Shown: in pieces, positions 1-11,495 of the stretch
Numbering within the stretch: the stretch's first letter is position 1
How the letters are laid out: each line of letters starts with the position of its first letter
Assembly (NCBI RefSeq): GCF_002101775.1
Contig: NZ_LQPI01000053.1
Span: 84,489-148,488, forward strand
Origin: Mycolicibacter nonchromogenicus
Lineage (GTDB): Bacteria > Actinomycetota > Actinomycetes > Mycobacteriales > Mycobacteriaceae
DNA: 64,000 bases
Direction: 5' to 3'
Made by a program: the position numbers and the translations under genes
The notes under the pieces: model-generated
What the model was told of the DNA's origin: nothing
Seen by the model: only the letters and a program-made list of their open reading frames with translations
Databases searched by the model: none

Positions 1-199
1 GGGCGGCGCCGAAGAGTTCGCTGACCCCCGAGAGCCGCCCGACTTCGGCCAGGTCGTCGTCGCCGTCGGCGGTGCCGGTCTGAACCGGTTTGCACACCGC
101 CACGTCTCGGCCCGCCTGTCGGGCCGCCCCGGCCAGCGCGGCGGTGGCGATCGTCTTGCCCACCCCGGTGCCGGTGCCGGTGATGAACAGCACCGTCAT
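1..199 (-). CDS. bioD: ATP-dependent dethiobiotin synthetase BioD (3' end cut by window edge)
   Basis: BioD closes the ureido ring of dethiobiotin from 7,8-diaminopelargonic acid, CO2 and ATP, the penultimate step of biotin synthesis. Only the first 66 residues are inside the window. They begin [16 protein letters not shown], a BioD-type P-loop, followed by the CKPVQTG segment characteristic of BioD. The ATG at 199 overlaps the bioF stop codon in an ATGA arrangement, so the two are probably translationally coupled. It is the last gene of the leftward bioA-bioF-bioD operon. The C-terminal two thirds are not visible. Confidence 0.93.
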   Translation of the reverse strand, partial: MTVLFITGTGTGVGKTIATAALAGAARQAGRDVAVCKPVQTGTADGDDDLAEVGRLSGVSELFGAA

Positions 200-1353
200 G
201 GCGACACGGCGGGATAGTCGCCCAGCACGTCGCTGAGCACCCGTCGCGCCAGTTCCAGATCGTCGGCGGTCAGCGACGCCCGCGCGGTCAACCGCAGCCG
301 CGAGGTGCCGGCCGGCACGGTGGGCGGGCGGAAGCAGCCCACCCGCACCCCGGCGTCCAGGCATGCGGTGGCGGCGGCCACCGCCACCTCGGCGTCTCCG
401 AGGATGACCGAGACCACCGCGGATTCCGGCTGGTGGCGCAGCCCGCAGACTTCGGCCAGCACGCCGGCGTGCCGCAGTACGTCGGTGGCGCGGGACGGCT
501 CGGCAGCCAGCACATCCAGAGCGGCCGATGCGGCGCCCAGTGCCGCAGGCGCCAGACCGGTGTCGAAGATGAACGTGCGAGCGGCGTCGATGAGGTGGTC
601 GCGAACCTCGACGGGACCCAGCACCGCACCGCCCTGGCTGCCCAGCGCCTTGGACAACGTCGTGGTGATCACCACGTCGGGTGCCCCGGCCAGCCCTACC
701 TCGTGTACCAGCCCGCGGCCGCCGGCGCCGCGCACACCCAGCGCGTGGGCCTCGTCGACGAGCAGCAATGCGCCATAGCGGCGACACACCTCGTGCAGCT
801 CGCGCAGCGGGGCCAGCGCGCCGTCGGTGCTGAACACCGACTCGGTGAGCACTACGGCCCGTTCCTCGGTCCGGCCGGCCAGTGCGGCGGCCACCGCGTC
901 CACGTCACGGTGCCCGGTGACGACGACCCGTGCCCTCGACAGCCGGCAGCCGTCGACCAGAGATGCGTGGCAGTATGCGTCGGAGACCAGCAGTGCCCCC
1001 GGCCCGGACAGGCTGACCACGGCGCCCAGGTTGGCGGTGTAGCCCGAGGAGAACACCAGGCCCGCCGGTGCCCCGACGAAGTCGGCCAACTGCTGCTCGA
1101 ACTGCTGATGCAGTTCGGTGTTGCCGGTCACCAGGCGCGATCCGCCGGCTCCGCCACCCCAGGTCTGCAGCGCCTCGACACCGCCGGCGATCACGGCCGG
1201 GTGGGTGGCCAGGCCCAGGTAGTCGTTGGACGCCAGGTCCAGTTCGGCTGCCACGACGGGCCGGGTCCGCAATGAGCGTCGCAGGCCGGCCTGCCGACGC
1301 CGCTGCTCCACTTCGGCCAGCCAGGCCAGTGGCGAGACATCGGTGCGGGTCAC
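196..1353 (-). CDS. bioF: 8-amino-7-oxononanoate synthase BioF
   Basis: BioF is a PLP-dependent alpha-oxoamine synthase that condenses pimeloyl thioester with L-alanine to give 8-amino-7-oxononanoate. The 385-residue product has the family features: [11 protein letters not shown] near the N terminus, the glycine-rich [13 protein letters not shown] stretch, [11 protein letters not shown] carrying the PLP-contacting Asp, and [12 protein letters not shown] with the Schiff-base Lys. The frame stays open far upstream, but the GTG at 1353 ([11 protein letters not shown]) is the only start that gives a normal family length and does not run into bioA. It lies 41 bp downstream of bioA and overlaps bioD by 4 bp. 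Confidence 0.95.
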   Translation of the reverse strand: MTRTDVSPLAWLAEVEQRRRQAGLRRSLRTRPVVAAELDLASNDYLGLATHPAVIAGGVEALQTWGGGAGGSRLVTGNTELHQQFEQQLADFVGAPAGLVFSSGYTANLGAVVSLSGPGALLVSDAYCHASLVDGCRLSRARVVVTGHRDVDAVAAALAGRTEERAVVLTESVFSTDGALAPLRELHEVCRRYGALLLVDEAHALGVRGAGGRGLVHEVGLAGAPDVVITTTLSKALGSQGGAVLGPVEVRDHLIDAARTFIFDTGLAPAALGAASAALDVLAAEPSRATDVLRHAGVLAEVCGLRHQPESAVVSVILGDAEVAVAAATACLDAGVRVGCFRPPTVPAGTSRLRLTARASLTADDLELARRVLSDVLGDYPAVSP

Positions 1354-1394
1354 GCGGCGCTCCCTGTGCGGTCTTGAGACGACTTGAACACCGT

Positions 1395-2687
1395 TCAGGT
1401 TAAGGCATGCACGGCGCCCACCATCGCGCTGCCGATCTTGGCGATCTCCTCGGGGGTGCACACGTAGGGCGGCATCGCGTAGATCAGGTTGCGGAACGGG
1501 CGCAGCCACACGCCGCCGGCCAGCGCGGCGTGCGTGGCGACGGCCAGGTCCACCGGCTCGTGGCACTCGATGACTCCGATGGCCCCGCAGATCCGGACAT
1601 CGGCGACTCCGGGCAGGTCGCGGGCGGGTTGCAGGGCGGTGGTCAACCCGGCTTCGATCGCGCCGACCATCGCGCGCCAGTCCTGGCGCAACAACAGCTC
1701 CGTGCTGGCGACCGAGACCGCGCAGGCCAGGGGGTTCGCCATGAACGTCGGCCCGTGCATCAGTGCGCCCGCCTCGCCGGCGCTGATCGTGTGCGCGATC
1801 TCGGTGCTGCACAGGGTGGCGGCCAGGCTGAGGTAACCGCCGGTCATGGCCTTGCCGACACACATGATGTCGGGGCTAACGCCGATGTGGTCGGCGGCGA
1901 ACAGCTCACCGGTGCGGCCGAAGCCGGTGGCGATCTCGTCGAAGATCAGCAGCACGCCGTGGCGGGTGCAGGCATCGCGCAGGTCGGTCAGGTAGCGCGG
2001 GTCGTGAAACCGCATACCGCCGGCGCCCTGTACCACCGGTTCCACGACCACGGCCGCCACCTCATCGCGGTGGCGCTCCAGCTGCTCCTCGAACGCGGCG
2101 CTGTAGGCCGGGTCGTAGTCGCGCGGCACCTGCGGGGCGAACAGCTGGGCCGCCAAAACGTCGCGCCACAGCGAGTGCATGCCGCCCTCGGGGTCGCAGA
2201 TGCTCATCGGGGTGAAGGTGTCGCCGTGGTAGCCGCCGCGCCACGTCATCAAGCGGTGTTTGGCGCCGCGGCCGCGGGCGCGCCAGTACTGCAGCGCCAT
2301 CTTGACCGCGACCTCCACCGACACCGACCCCGAGTCGGAGAAGAACACGGTGTCCAGCCCGGCCGGGGTGATCTCCACCAGCAGCTGGGCCAGCCGTGCG
2401 GCGGGTTCGTGGGTCAGGCCGCCGAACATGACGTGGCTCATGGTGCCCAGTTGTGCGGTGAGGGCGGCGTCCAGTTCGGGGTGGCCGTGACCGTGGATCG
2501 CCGTCCACCAGGAGCTCATCGCGTCGAGCACGTCGACCGGTCGGTCGCCGAGGGACAGTGTCAGGTAGGCGCCCCGGGCGGACAGCGCCACCGTCGGCGC
2601 AGGAGATTCGGCGCCGATCGTGCTGTACGGGTGCCACACGTGTGCGGCGTCGATCGCGCTGATCTGGTCGGGAGTCAACGCGGGCAT
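1395..2687 (-). CDS. bioA: adenosylmethionine-8-amino-7-oxononanoate aminotransferase BioA
   Basis: BioA transfers an amino group from S-adenosylmethionine to 8-amino-7-oxononanoate, giving 7,8-diaminopelargonate. The product of about 430 residues carries [10 protein letters not shown] near the start, [30 protein letters not shown] and the PLP lysine motif [12 protein letters not shown] chose the ATG at 2687 ([13 protein letters not shown]) over an upstream in-frame start at 2729, because it aligns with the start I remember for the M. tuberculosis protein and avoids an Arg-rich tail. It is the first gene of the leftward biotin operon. The 155 bp to the divergent ripD must hold both promoters. 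Confidence 0.95.
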   Translation of the reverse strand: MPALTPDQISAIDAAHVWHPYSTIGAESPAPTVALSARGAYLTLSLGDRPVDVLDAMSSWWTAIHGHGHPELDAALTAQLGTMSHVMFGGLTHEPAARLAQLLVEITPAGLDTVFFSDSGSVSVEVAVKMALQYWRARGRGAKHRLMTWRGGYHGDTFTPMSICDPEGGMHSLWRDVLAAQLFAPQVPRDYDPAYSAAFEEQLERHRDEVAAVVVEPVVQGAGGMRFHDPRYLTDLRDACTRHGVLLIFDEIATGFGRTGELFAADHIGVSPDIMCVGKAMTGGYLSLAATLCSTEIAHTISAGEAGALMHGPTFMANPLACAVSVASTELLLRQDWRAMVGAIEAGLTTALQPARDLPGVADVRICGAIGVIECHEPVDLAVATHAALAGGVWLRPFRNLIYAMPPYVCTPEEIAKIGSAMVGAVHALT

Positions 2688-2842
2688 GCCTGACGACAGT
2701 AGTGGTCGGCGGCGTAACCGTTGGGTCACAGGTTGTGCAATTTCTCTTCCGCGGCGGTTGGCGGCCGGTAAACGCCGGTAGTCTCTGTGACAGAAGTGAC
2801 GAGTGATGCTGCCGTGAATATCGGCCGAAAGGGGTTGTTCTG

Positions 2843-3478
2843 ATGAAACGCGTCTGCGTTACCGCGATCGCATTGGCGGCGGCCCTGGCCCCGGCGCTGA
2901 ATGCCGCACCTGCCTTCGCCGACCCGCTGGCACAGACCGGCCAGAACCAGCTCATCGAGCGCGTGATCGCACGCGCGCTGTCCCAGCGCGGCGTGCCGTT
3001 CGTCTACGGCGGCGGCGACGTCAACGGGCCCACCAACAGTGCGCGGGCCCGGGCGGCCACCACCCGCAGCTCGCTGAGCGACATCGGCCGCGCCGGACTC
3101 CCCGGCACCCCCAGCAGCCCGTTGCTGCCGGGCAGCGCCACCCCGGGTCTGCCTGGCACCTCGCTGCTGCCCACCGATGACTTCGCCGACACCACCACCG
3201 TCGGTTTCGACGCATCCGGCCTGATCCAGTACGCATTCGCCGGCGCCGGGATCAGGATGCCGCGCACCTCCGGCGAGCAGTGCAGCGTTGGCCAGAAGGT
3301 CCCGCCCGCCCAGGCTCGCCCCGGCGATCTGCTGTGCTACGGCCCCGGTGGAAGCCAGAGCGTCGCGCTCTACCTCGGCAACAACCAGATGATCGAGGGC
3401 ACCAGTCCCGCGGTCACGGTGTCGCCCGCTCGCACCACCAACATGGTGCCGTATCTGACCCGCGTGCTGCCCTCCTGA
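2843..3478 (+). CDS. ripD: RipD-like NlpC/P60 protein, catalytic Cys and His replaced
   Basis: A secreted 211-residue protein with a signal peptide (residues 1 to about 26, ending APAFA-DP) and a C-terminal NlpC/P60 domain related to the RipA/RipB endopeptidases. Where RipA-type enzymes have DCSGL and QHV, this protein has [10 protein letters not shown] and [10 protein letters not shown]. The nucleophile Cys is therefore Ala and the general-base His is Ser. M. tuberculosis RipD (Rv1566c) is known as a non-catalytic peptidoglycan-binding member, and the neighbours (acyltransferase, treX, bioA) match its locus. A Pro/Gly-rich linker ([11 protein letters not shown] region) splits the domain N-terminally. 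The role is probably cell-wall binding, not hydrolysis. AAAGGGG lies 8 nt before the ATG. Confidence 0.9.
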   Translation: MKRVCVTAIALAAALAPALNAAPAFADPLAQTGQNQLIERVIARALSQRGVPFVYGGGDVNGPTNSARARAATTRSSLSDIGRAGLPGTPSSPLLPGSATPGLPGTSLLPTDDFADTTTVGFDASGLIQYAFAGAGIRMPRTSGEQCSVGQKVPPAQARPGDLLCYGPGGSQSVALYLGNNQMIEGTSPAVTVSPARTTNMVPYLTRVLPS

Positions 3479-3551
3479 ACCGACTCGGAGGGACATCACA
3501 GTGCTTGAGAATGCGATTTTGCCAGGCTGTTAGGTAGATTGTCGGGCGATC

Positions 3552-5762
3552 ATGATTGCCCTGTCCCCGCCCCGACCGGCAACAACACCTGTTGCGGAAT
3601 CCGCATCCGGATCGGTTTCGACCCCAGCGTCGGCCGCCATGATGGGCACCCGCAAGGCGGGCTTCTACCGCCACGACCTCGACGGATTGCGTGGCGTGGC
3701 CATCGCGTTGGTGGCGGTGTTCCATGTTTGGTTCGGACGGGTCTCCGGCGGTGTCGACGTCTTCCTGACGCTCTCGGGTTTCTTCTTCGGCGGCAAGCTG
3801 CTGCGGGTCGCACTCAACCCGACCTCGTCGCTGTCACCGGTCCCCGACTTGGTCCGGCTGGTCCGCCGCCTGCTGCCTGCCCTGGTGGTGGTGCTGGCCG
3901 GCTGCGCGCTGCTGACCATCTGGATCCAGCCGCAGACCCGCTGGGAGACCTACGCCGATCAGAGCCTGGCCAGCCTCGGTTATTACCAGAACTGGGAACT
4001 GGCCCGCAGCGCCGCCGACTATCTGCAGGCCGGTGAGGCGGTCAGCCCCCTGCAGCACATCTGGTCGATGTCGGTGCAGGGCCAGTTCTACCTGAGCTTC
4101 CTCCTGCTGGTGTTCGGCTTCGCCTACCTGTTCCGGCGGGCGCTGGGCCGGCACCTGCGGGCCGCCTTCATCGTGCTGCTGACGGCGCTGACGGTGGCCT
4201 CCTTCTGGTATGCGATCGACTTGCACCAGACCAACCAGTCGCTGGCCTATTACAACAGCTTCGCCCGGGCCTGGGAGCTGTTGGTCGGCGCGCTGATCGG
4301 CGCGCTGGTCCCCTATATCCGCTGGCCCATGTGGCTGCGCACCGTGGTGGCCACGGTGGCACTGGCGGCGATCCTGAGCTGCGGGGCGCTGATCGAGGGC
4401 GTGCGGGAGTTCCCCGGACCGTGGGCGCTGGTGCCGGTGGGTGCCACGGTGGCGTTCATCCTGGCCGGGGCCAACCGGCAGGCGCGCCCGAGTACCAGCG
4501 CCGGCCTGCCCTGGCCCAACCGGTGGCTGGCGGCGGCACCGCTGGTGACGCTCGGCTCGATGGCCTACTCGCTGTACCTGTGGCATTGGCCGCTGCTGAT
4601 CTTCTGGCTGTCCTACAGCGGGAATCGGGATGCCGGCCTGCTGGACGGGGCGGTGATCCTGCTGATCTCCACGGGGTTGGCCTACCTGACCATGCGGTTC
4701 GTCGAGGATCCGCTGCGCTCGCGCAAACCGGCCGCCGCCGCCTCGGCGCCGGTGGTGCGGCCGCGGTGGCGCAAACCCGCCGCCGGCTGGTGGCGCCGCC
4801 CGACGTCGGTCCTGGGCTCGACCGTGGTGCTGCTCGGCGTCGCCCTGACGGCGACGTCGTTCTCCTGGCGCGAGCACGTCACCGTGCAGCGCGCCAGCGG
4901 TACCGAACTGGTCAAGCTCAGCAAGGACGACTACCCCGGGGCCCGTGCGCTGCTGAAGCACCGCCGGGTGCCCAAGTTGCGGATGCGCCCCACCATCCTG
5001 GAGGCCAAGAAAGATCTGCCGCGCTCCACCCGGGAGGGCTGCATCAGCACCTTTACCAATCCGGCGCTGATCAACTGCACCTACGGCGACCCGGAGGCCA
5101 CCCGGACCGTGGCGCTGGCCGGCGGATCGCACGCCGAGCACTGGCTTCCCGCACTGGACATCCTCGGCCAGCGGCACCACTTCAAGGTGGTCACCTATCT
5201 CAAGATGGGCTGCCCGTTGTCCACCGAGAAGGTGCCGCTGATCATGGGCAGCAACGCCCCCTACCCGCAGTGCTACGAATGGGTGGGCAAGACGATGAAA
5301 CAGCTGATCGCCGACCGCCCGGACTTCGTATTCACCACCGCCACCCGTCCGTGGAACATCAAGCCCGGCGACGTGATGCCCGGAACCTACATCGGAATCT
5401 GGAAAGAGCTGTCGGACAACCACATTCCCATCCTGGGTATCCGAGACACCCCGTGGCTGTTGCACGACGGCATCCCCTACCAGCCGGCGGACTGCCTGGC
5501 GTCGGGCGGCGACGCGGATTCGTGCGGCGTCAAGCGATCCGAGGTGCTCGTCGATCGTAACCCCACCCTGGAGTTCGTCGACCGATTCCCGCTGCTCAAG
5601 CCGCTGGACCTCTCCGACGCCGTCTGTGACAAGGAGATCTGTCGGGCGGTCGAGGGGAATGTGCTGATCTATCACGACTCTCATCACCTGTCGGCGACCT
5701 ATGCGCGCACCATGGCCGGAGAACTCGGCCGCCAGATGGGTGCGGCCACCGGCTGGTGGTGA
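3552..5762 (+). CDS. membrane acyltransferase 3 family protein with C-terminal SGNH domain (Rv1565c-like)
   Basis: A 736-residue OafA-type O-acyltransferase. Residues about 35-400 form the multi-helix acyltransferase_3 domain, opening with the signature HDLDGLRGVAIALVAVFHVW and GGVDVFLTLSG, and including LYLWHWPLLIF in a late helix. A further helix near residue 430 leads to an extracytoplasmic SGNH-hydrolase-like domain (from about 490) with GGSHAEHW as block I and HDSHHLSATYA near the C terminus as the Asp/His block. Such proteins move acyl groups across the membrane onto cell-wall sugars or lipids; the acceptor here is unknown. It follows ripD on the same strand after 73 bp, so a shared envelope function is plausible. 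The first ~30 residues are low-complexity and the start could lie at an internal Met. Confidence 0.88.
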   Translation: MIALSPPRPATTPVAESASGSVSTPASAAMMGTRKAGFYRHDLDGLRGVAIALVAVFHVWFGRVSGGVDVFLTLSGFFFGGKLLRVALNPTSSLSPVPDLVRLVRRLLPALVVVLAGCALLTIWIQPQTRWETYADQSLASLGYYQNWELARSAADYLQAGEAVSPLQHIWSMSVQGQFYLSFLLLVFGFAYLFRRALGRHLRAAFIVLLTALTVASFWYAIDLHQTNQSLAYYNSFARAWELLVGALIGALVPYIRWPMWLRTVVATVALAAILSCGALIEGVREFPGPWALVPVGATVAFILAGANRQARPSTSAGLPWPNRWLAAAPLVTLGSMAYSLYLWHWPLLIFWLSYSGNRDAGLLDGAVILLISTGLAYLTMRFVEDPLRSRKPAAAASAPVVRPRWRKPAAGWWRRPTSVLGSTVVLLGVALTATSFSWREHVTVQRASGTELVKLSKDDYPGARALLKHRRVPKLRMRPTILEAKKDLPRSTREGCISTFTNPALINCTYGDPEATRTVALAGGSHAEHWLPALDILGQRHHFKVVTYLKMGCPLSTEKVPLIMGSNAPYPQCYEWVGKTMKQLIADRPDFVFTTATRPWNIKPGDVMPGTYIGIWKELSDNHIPILGIRDTPWLLHDGIPYQPADCLASGGDADSCGVKRSEVLVDRNPTLEFVDRFPLLKPLDLSDAVCDKEICRAVEGNVLIYHDSHHLSATYARTMAGELGRQMGAATGWW

Positions 5763-5800
5763 CCCCGGACACGCGCGGCGGCGGACGCCGAAAAAGCCGA

Positions 5801-5806
5801 TAAGGT
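5801..5806 (+). promoter_or_regulatory. candidate leaderless -10 element for treX
   Basis: TAAGGT ends 6 nt before the GTG start of treX. That puts the predicted first transcribed base on the start codon, as in the leaderless mRNAs common in mycobacteria. No convincing Shine-Dalgarno sequence precedes the GTG, which supports this reading. No clear -35 is visible. Confidence 0.45.
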
Positions 5807-5812
5807 CAAGCG

Positions 5813-7981
<2,169 letters not shown>

Positions 7982-7982
7982 G

Positions 7983-9356
7983 CTAGGAGGCACGGCGCCC
8001 GAAGTAGCGGATGCCGGCGAGTTGTGGGATGCGGTAGGGGCTGCGGATGCGACGTGTCGCCCGGCCGCGGCCGCGCAGGTGATAGCGGCTGAGTTCGCGC
8101 CGCACCGACGGCGCCAGCAGCGGTCCCAACACCGCGCCGGCACCCAGCGCCAGCGCCAGCCCCACCGCCATCCCAAGTGAACCGCCCGCGTTGGGCTGGC
8201 CGTTGACCAGTTGCACGAAGCCCCGGAACAGGGTCAGCCCCGGAACCAGCGGAATGATGCCGGCCATGATGATCACCAGCGGCGTGACCCGCAGCCGGGG
8301 CGCCAGCAGGGTGCCGACCAGACCGGTCGCCGCGGCGGCCGCGAAGGAACTCACGATCGGGTTGGCCTGCACCTGTTGCAGCCCGAAGAACAGCAGGGCG
8401 GCGGTCGCCCCGGCCAAGGCGGCGGCCAGGGCGGCCTTGAGCTGCGCATAGCCCGCAATCGCAGCGGCGGCGGCACCGAGTGCGCCGGCCAGTAAGTACA
8501 CCGGCACGCTCAGCGCCGCGACCGGCATCTCGGGGCTCACCCGAACATGCAATCCGAACGCTCCGCCGATCTGCACCGCGATCGAGACGCCGACCAGGAT
8601 GCCGACCGACAGCAGCAGGATGTCCATAGCGCGCGAGACGGCGGTGAGTTGGTAACCGGTGATGGCGTCCTGCACCGAGCCGACCATGGCCAGCCCGGAC
8701 AACAGCACCACGATGTTGGCGGCCACCACCGGTGAAACCGATGTCCCGGCGGGCAGCCAGCCAACCGCGTGCAGACCGATCGCGACCGCGGTGGCCACCG
8801 CAGCGGCGACGACCTGTTGAAACAGCAGCGGCAGGTGCCAACCGTTGAGCACGCGGCCGATCCGGTCGATCAGCGCGGTGGTGACCGCCGAAATCAGCGC
8901 GACCAGCGGCCCGGCGCCGATCAGGACAGCGAAGCTGCCGGCCATCACGGCCCAGCCGATCGTGGCGACCCAGCGAGGATAGGGATGGGCGGACCGGTTC
9001 ACGATGTCCAGCTGCTGTTGCACCCACTCCGGATCGGGCGTGCTGTTCACCACCTGCTCGGCGAGATCGGTGGCCAGCTGCAGGCGCGTGTAATCCAGCG
9101 AGCGCGACTGCACCAGATACATCGCAGTGACCGGGGCGCCCGGCACCCCACGCGGAACCGACACCCGGATCGAGTTCCCGGTGATGTCCACCTGGGTCTG
9201 GGGCAGCCCGTAGGCGGTGGCGACGGCGAGCATGCTCGAGGCGACGTCCGCGGTTCCTGCCTGTGAGCCCAGCAGCAGCTGCCCGAATCGCAGGGCGATA
9301 TCGAGAACCCGACGGACGTCGGTCTCATCCAAGCGCGTTGTCTCCGAGGACGCCAT
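7983..9356 (-). CDS. ThrE-type threonine/serine exporter family membrane protein
   Basis: A 457-residue membrane protein. It has a soluble N-terminal part (about residues 1-120, with the ThrE-type pattern FGQLLLGSQAGTADVASSMLAVA) followed by about ten hydrophobic helices, an arrangement of ThrE domain then ThrE_2 domain. Family members export threonine and serine in Corynebacterium. The gene lies just downstream of ilvA, on the same strand, separated from it by 56 bp; both act on threonine, which fits an export/catabolism pairing. The C-terminal tail is basic (RGRGRATRRIRSPYR). GTG at 9359 directly precedes the chosen ATG, so either could be used. It is convergent with treX, with no visible terminator between the stops. 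Confidence 0.85.
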   Translation of the reverse strand: MASSETTRLDETDVRRVLDIALRFGQLLLGSQAGTADVASSMLAVATAYGLPQTQVDITGNSIRVSVPRGVPGAPVTAMYLVQSRSLDYTRLQLATDLAEQVVNSTPDPEWVQQQLDIVNRSAHPYPRWVATIGWAVMAGSFAVLIGAGPLVALISAVTTALIDRIGRVLNGWHLPLLFQQVVAAAVATAVAIGLHAVGWLPAGTSVSPVVAANIVVLLSGLAMVGSVQDAITGYQLTAVSRAMDILLLSVGILVGVSIAVQIGGAFGLHVRVSPEMPVAALSVPVYLLAGALGAAAAAIAGYAQLKAALAAALAGATAALLFFGLQQVQANPIVSSFAAAAATGLVGTLLAPRLRVTPLVIIMAGIIPLVPGLTLFRGFVQLVNGQPNAGGSLGMAVGLALALGAGAVLGPLLAPSVRRELSRYHLRGRGRATRRIRSPYRIPQLAGIRYFGRRAS

Positions 9357-9412
9357 CACGGTCGACTACCCGTTCGGCGCGCGAAGCTCACCCGCTGCGG
9401 CGGATCCCGGCG

Positions 9413-10726
9413 CTACAGCAGGTAACGGTAGGCCGGAGAACCGGGCTCCAGCGGCTCGACGTGGATCTCGGAGGTACGCATGCGCTCCAACAACCCATCG
9501 AGGTCGGCAGCCGACCCCAGCTGTATGCCGACCAGCGCCTCGCCGGTCTCGCGGTTGTTGCGTTTGACGTACTCGAACAGGGTGACGTCGTCGCCGGGAC
9601 CGAGGACCTCGTCGAGGAAGCGCCGCAGCGCGCCCGGCTCCTGGGGGAAGTCGACCAGGAAGTAGTGCTTGAGGCCCAGGTGCACCAGCGAGCGCTCCAG
9701 GATCTCGCCGTAACGGGACACATCGTTGTTGCCACCGGAGATCAGGCACACCACCGTGGCACCCGGGGCGACATCAGCCTCCATCAGGGCGGCCACCGAC
9801 AGGGCGCCCGCGGGCTCGGCGATGATCCCCTCGTTCTGATACAGGTCGAGCATCGCCGTGCAGACCGCACCTTCGTCGACGGTGGTCATCGACACCATGT
9901 CACCGGCCGCGGACAGCACCGCGAACGGCAGCGCCCCGGCGCGTCGGACGGCCGCACCGTCCACGAACTGGTCGACGTGCTCCAGGCTCACCAGCTCCCC
10001 CGCCGACAGCGCCGCCATCATCGAGGCGGCCCCGGCCGGCTCCGCGCCCAGCACAGCACTTTTGGTGGTCCGCTCGGCCAGGTAGGTGGTGATGCCCGAG
10101 ATGCACCCGCCGCCCCCGACCGGCACCACCACCAGGTCCGGCTCGGTGTCGAGTTGGTCGAGTATCTCCACCGCGATCGTGCCCTGACCCGCCATGGTCC
10201 GCAGGTCGTCGTAGGGCGGCACCAGAGTGGCACCGGTGCGGGCGACATCGGCCAGGGCCGCCTCCGCGGCCAGGTCGTAGGTCGCGCCGCCGACGATCAG
10301 TTCGATGAACTCGCCGCCGTGGTAGCGGATGCGGTCGCGCTTCTGTTTCGGGGTTTTGGCCGGCACATAGACCCGGCCGTGGACACCCAGCGACCGGCAG
10401 GCGAACGCGAATCCCTGTGCGTGATTGCCGGCCGACGAGCACACCACGCCGGCGGCGAGTTCGGCTTCACTGAGCTGGACCAGCAGGTTGTAGGCCCCGC
10501 GCAGCTTGTAGGAGCGCACCGACTGCAGGTCTTCGCGCTTGAGATAGACGTTGGCGCCGGTCAGCTCGGAGAGCCGGTCGTTGTACTGCAACGGGGTGGG
10601 CGTGACCACACCGGCGATCCGGTCGGCCGCCGCGTCAATGTCGGCCGCGGTCAACGGACCCTTCAACCGGCCCTGCGAGGGGCCCGACGTGGAGGCACTT
10701 CGGTTCTGGCGCAGTTCGGCGGACAC
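9413..10726 (-). CDS. ilvA: threonine ammonia-lyase IlvA
   Basis: A PLP enzyme converting threonine to 2-oxobutyrate, the entry to isoleucine synthesis. The 437-residue protein has the PLP-lysine motif YLKREDLQSVRSYKLRGAYN, the serine/glycine phosphate-binding loop VCSSAGNHAQGFAFAC and VPVGGGGCISG. A C-terminal regulatory ACT-like domain (LEHYFLVDFPQEPGALRRFL-like segment, near residues 350-437) suggests allosteric control by isoleucine or valine, as known for the family. The start is GTG. An N-terminal Ser/Gly-rich tail of about 25 residues precedes the catalytic domain. It sits 28 bp downstream of the Ddn-like gene and upstream of the ThrE exporter gene, all leftward. Confidence 0.94.
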   Translation of the reverse strand: MSAELRQNRSASTSGPSQGRLKGPLTAADIDAAADRIAGVVTPTPLQYNDRLSELTGANVYLKREDLQSVRSYKLRGAYNLLVQLSEAELAAGVVCSSAGNHAQGFAFACRSLGVHGRVYVPAKTPKQKRDRIRYHGGEFIELIVGGATYDLAAEAALADVARTGATLVPPYDDLRTMAGQGTIAVEILDQLDTEPDLVVVPVGGGGCISGITTYLAERTTKSAVLGAEPAGAASMMAALSAGELVSLEHVDQFVDGAAVRRAGALPFAVLSAAGDMVSMTTVDEGAVCTAMLDLYQNEGIIAEPAGALSVAALMEADVAPGATVVCLISGGNNDVSRYGEILERSLVHLGLKHYFLVDFPQEPGALRRFLDEVLGPGDDVTLFEYVKRNNRETGEALVGIQLGSAADLDGLLERMRTSEIHVEPLEPGSPAYRYLL

Positions 10727-10754
10727 CGCAATATGGTGTCACCCAGTGGGGCGT

Positions 10755-11192
10755 TCAGCCCACCGGGGTCAGCACGAACACCGGGATCTGGCGGTCGGTC
10801 TTCTCCTGATACTCGGCGTAGTACGGGAAAGCCTCGACCGCCCGCTCCCACCACTGCGCCTTTTCCTCGCCGAATACCTCCCGGGCGTCGTAGTCGCCGG
10901 TGACGGGCCCGTCCTGCAGCTCTACGCGCGGGTTGGCGGCCACGTTGTAGTACCAGACCGGGTTCTTCGGGGCCCCACCCAGCGACGCGACGATCGCGTA
11001 CTCACCGTCGTGTTCCACCCGCATCAGCGGGATCTTGCGCAGCTTGCCGGTCTTGGCTCCGACCGTGGTCAGCAGCACGACCGGTTTGCCCTTCATCTCG
11101 ATTCCCTCGGTACCACCGGAGGCCATGTACTTCTCGGCGTTCTCGCGGGACCAATCCAACGGGCTGGGTGCATATTCTCCGCTCAGAGGCAT
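10755..11192 (-). CDS. F420-binding nitroreductase-family protein (Ddn/Rv1558-like)
   Basis: A 145-residue deazaflavin (F420)-dependent nitroreductase/quinone reductase family protein. Hallmarks are [20 protein letters not shown], which contacts F420 phosphates, and [25 protein letters not shown], the Ddn-family core. The order next to ilvA matches Rv1558-Rv1559. Family members reduce quinones or nitro compounds; the physiological substrate here is unknown. It probably starts the leftward transcript that continues into ilvA, 28 bp away. Confidence 0.9.
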   Translation of the reverse strand: MPLSGEYAPSPLDWSRENAEKYMASGGTEGIEMKGKPVVLLTTVGAKTGKLRKIPLMRVEHDGEYAIVASLGGAPKNPVWYYNVAANPRVELQDGPVTGDYDAREVFGEEKAQWWERAVEAFPYYAEYQEKTDRQIPVFVLTPVG

Positions 11193-11282
11193 GCGGCCAG
11201 CCTAGTCGCGTTACCCGACACTACGATCCGACCAGCAGATTTCGGCTGGCCTAACAATTGGTTGTCGCGTACCGTTAACTAC

Positions 11283-11492
11283 ATGACCACCGCCGGGCGC
11301 TTCGGGCAGCATGTGCTGATCGCCGGTGTGCCCTGGCCGGCCTACAAGCTGGTCGCGCTGGCCGTCGGCCTGATAACCCTGCTGATCGTCGGTGTCGTGA
11401 CGTCCAGCGCCGCGGCCGCGGTTCTGACCGCTGCGGGCACCTGTACGGCGGTGTGGCTCGCCTTGGGCGCTCAGCATCCGTCACGACGCTGA
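11283..11492 (+). CDS. small two-helix membrane protein, unknown function
   Basis: A 69-residue protein with two hydrophobic segments (about residues 21-40, YKLVALAVGLITLLIVGVVT, and 43-62) separated by a short polar turn, and a basic C terminus ending PSRR. No family is recognised. The ATG at 11283 has no clear Shine-Dalgarno sequence. TACCGT seven nt upstream could act as a -10 giving a nearly leaderless transcript. It is divergent from the Ddn-like gene (90 bp away) and convergent with the DUF488 gene (3 bp between stops). Codon use and the hydrophobic pattern support a real gene, but homology has not been checked. Confidence 0.6.
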   Translation: MTTAGRFGQHVLIAGVPWPAYKLVALAVGLITLLIVGVVTSSAAAAVLTAAGTCTAVWLALGAQHPSRR

Positions 11493-11495
11493 CAG

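Noticed and set aside
2690..2842. Possible c-di-AMP (ydaO-type) riboswitch before ripD, as seen before other Rip/Rpf genes
   Set aside because: None of the conserved riboswitch core strings are visible in this 155-bp gap.
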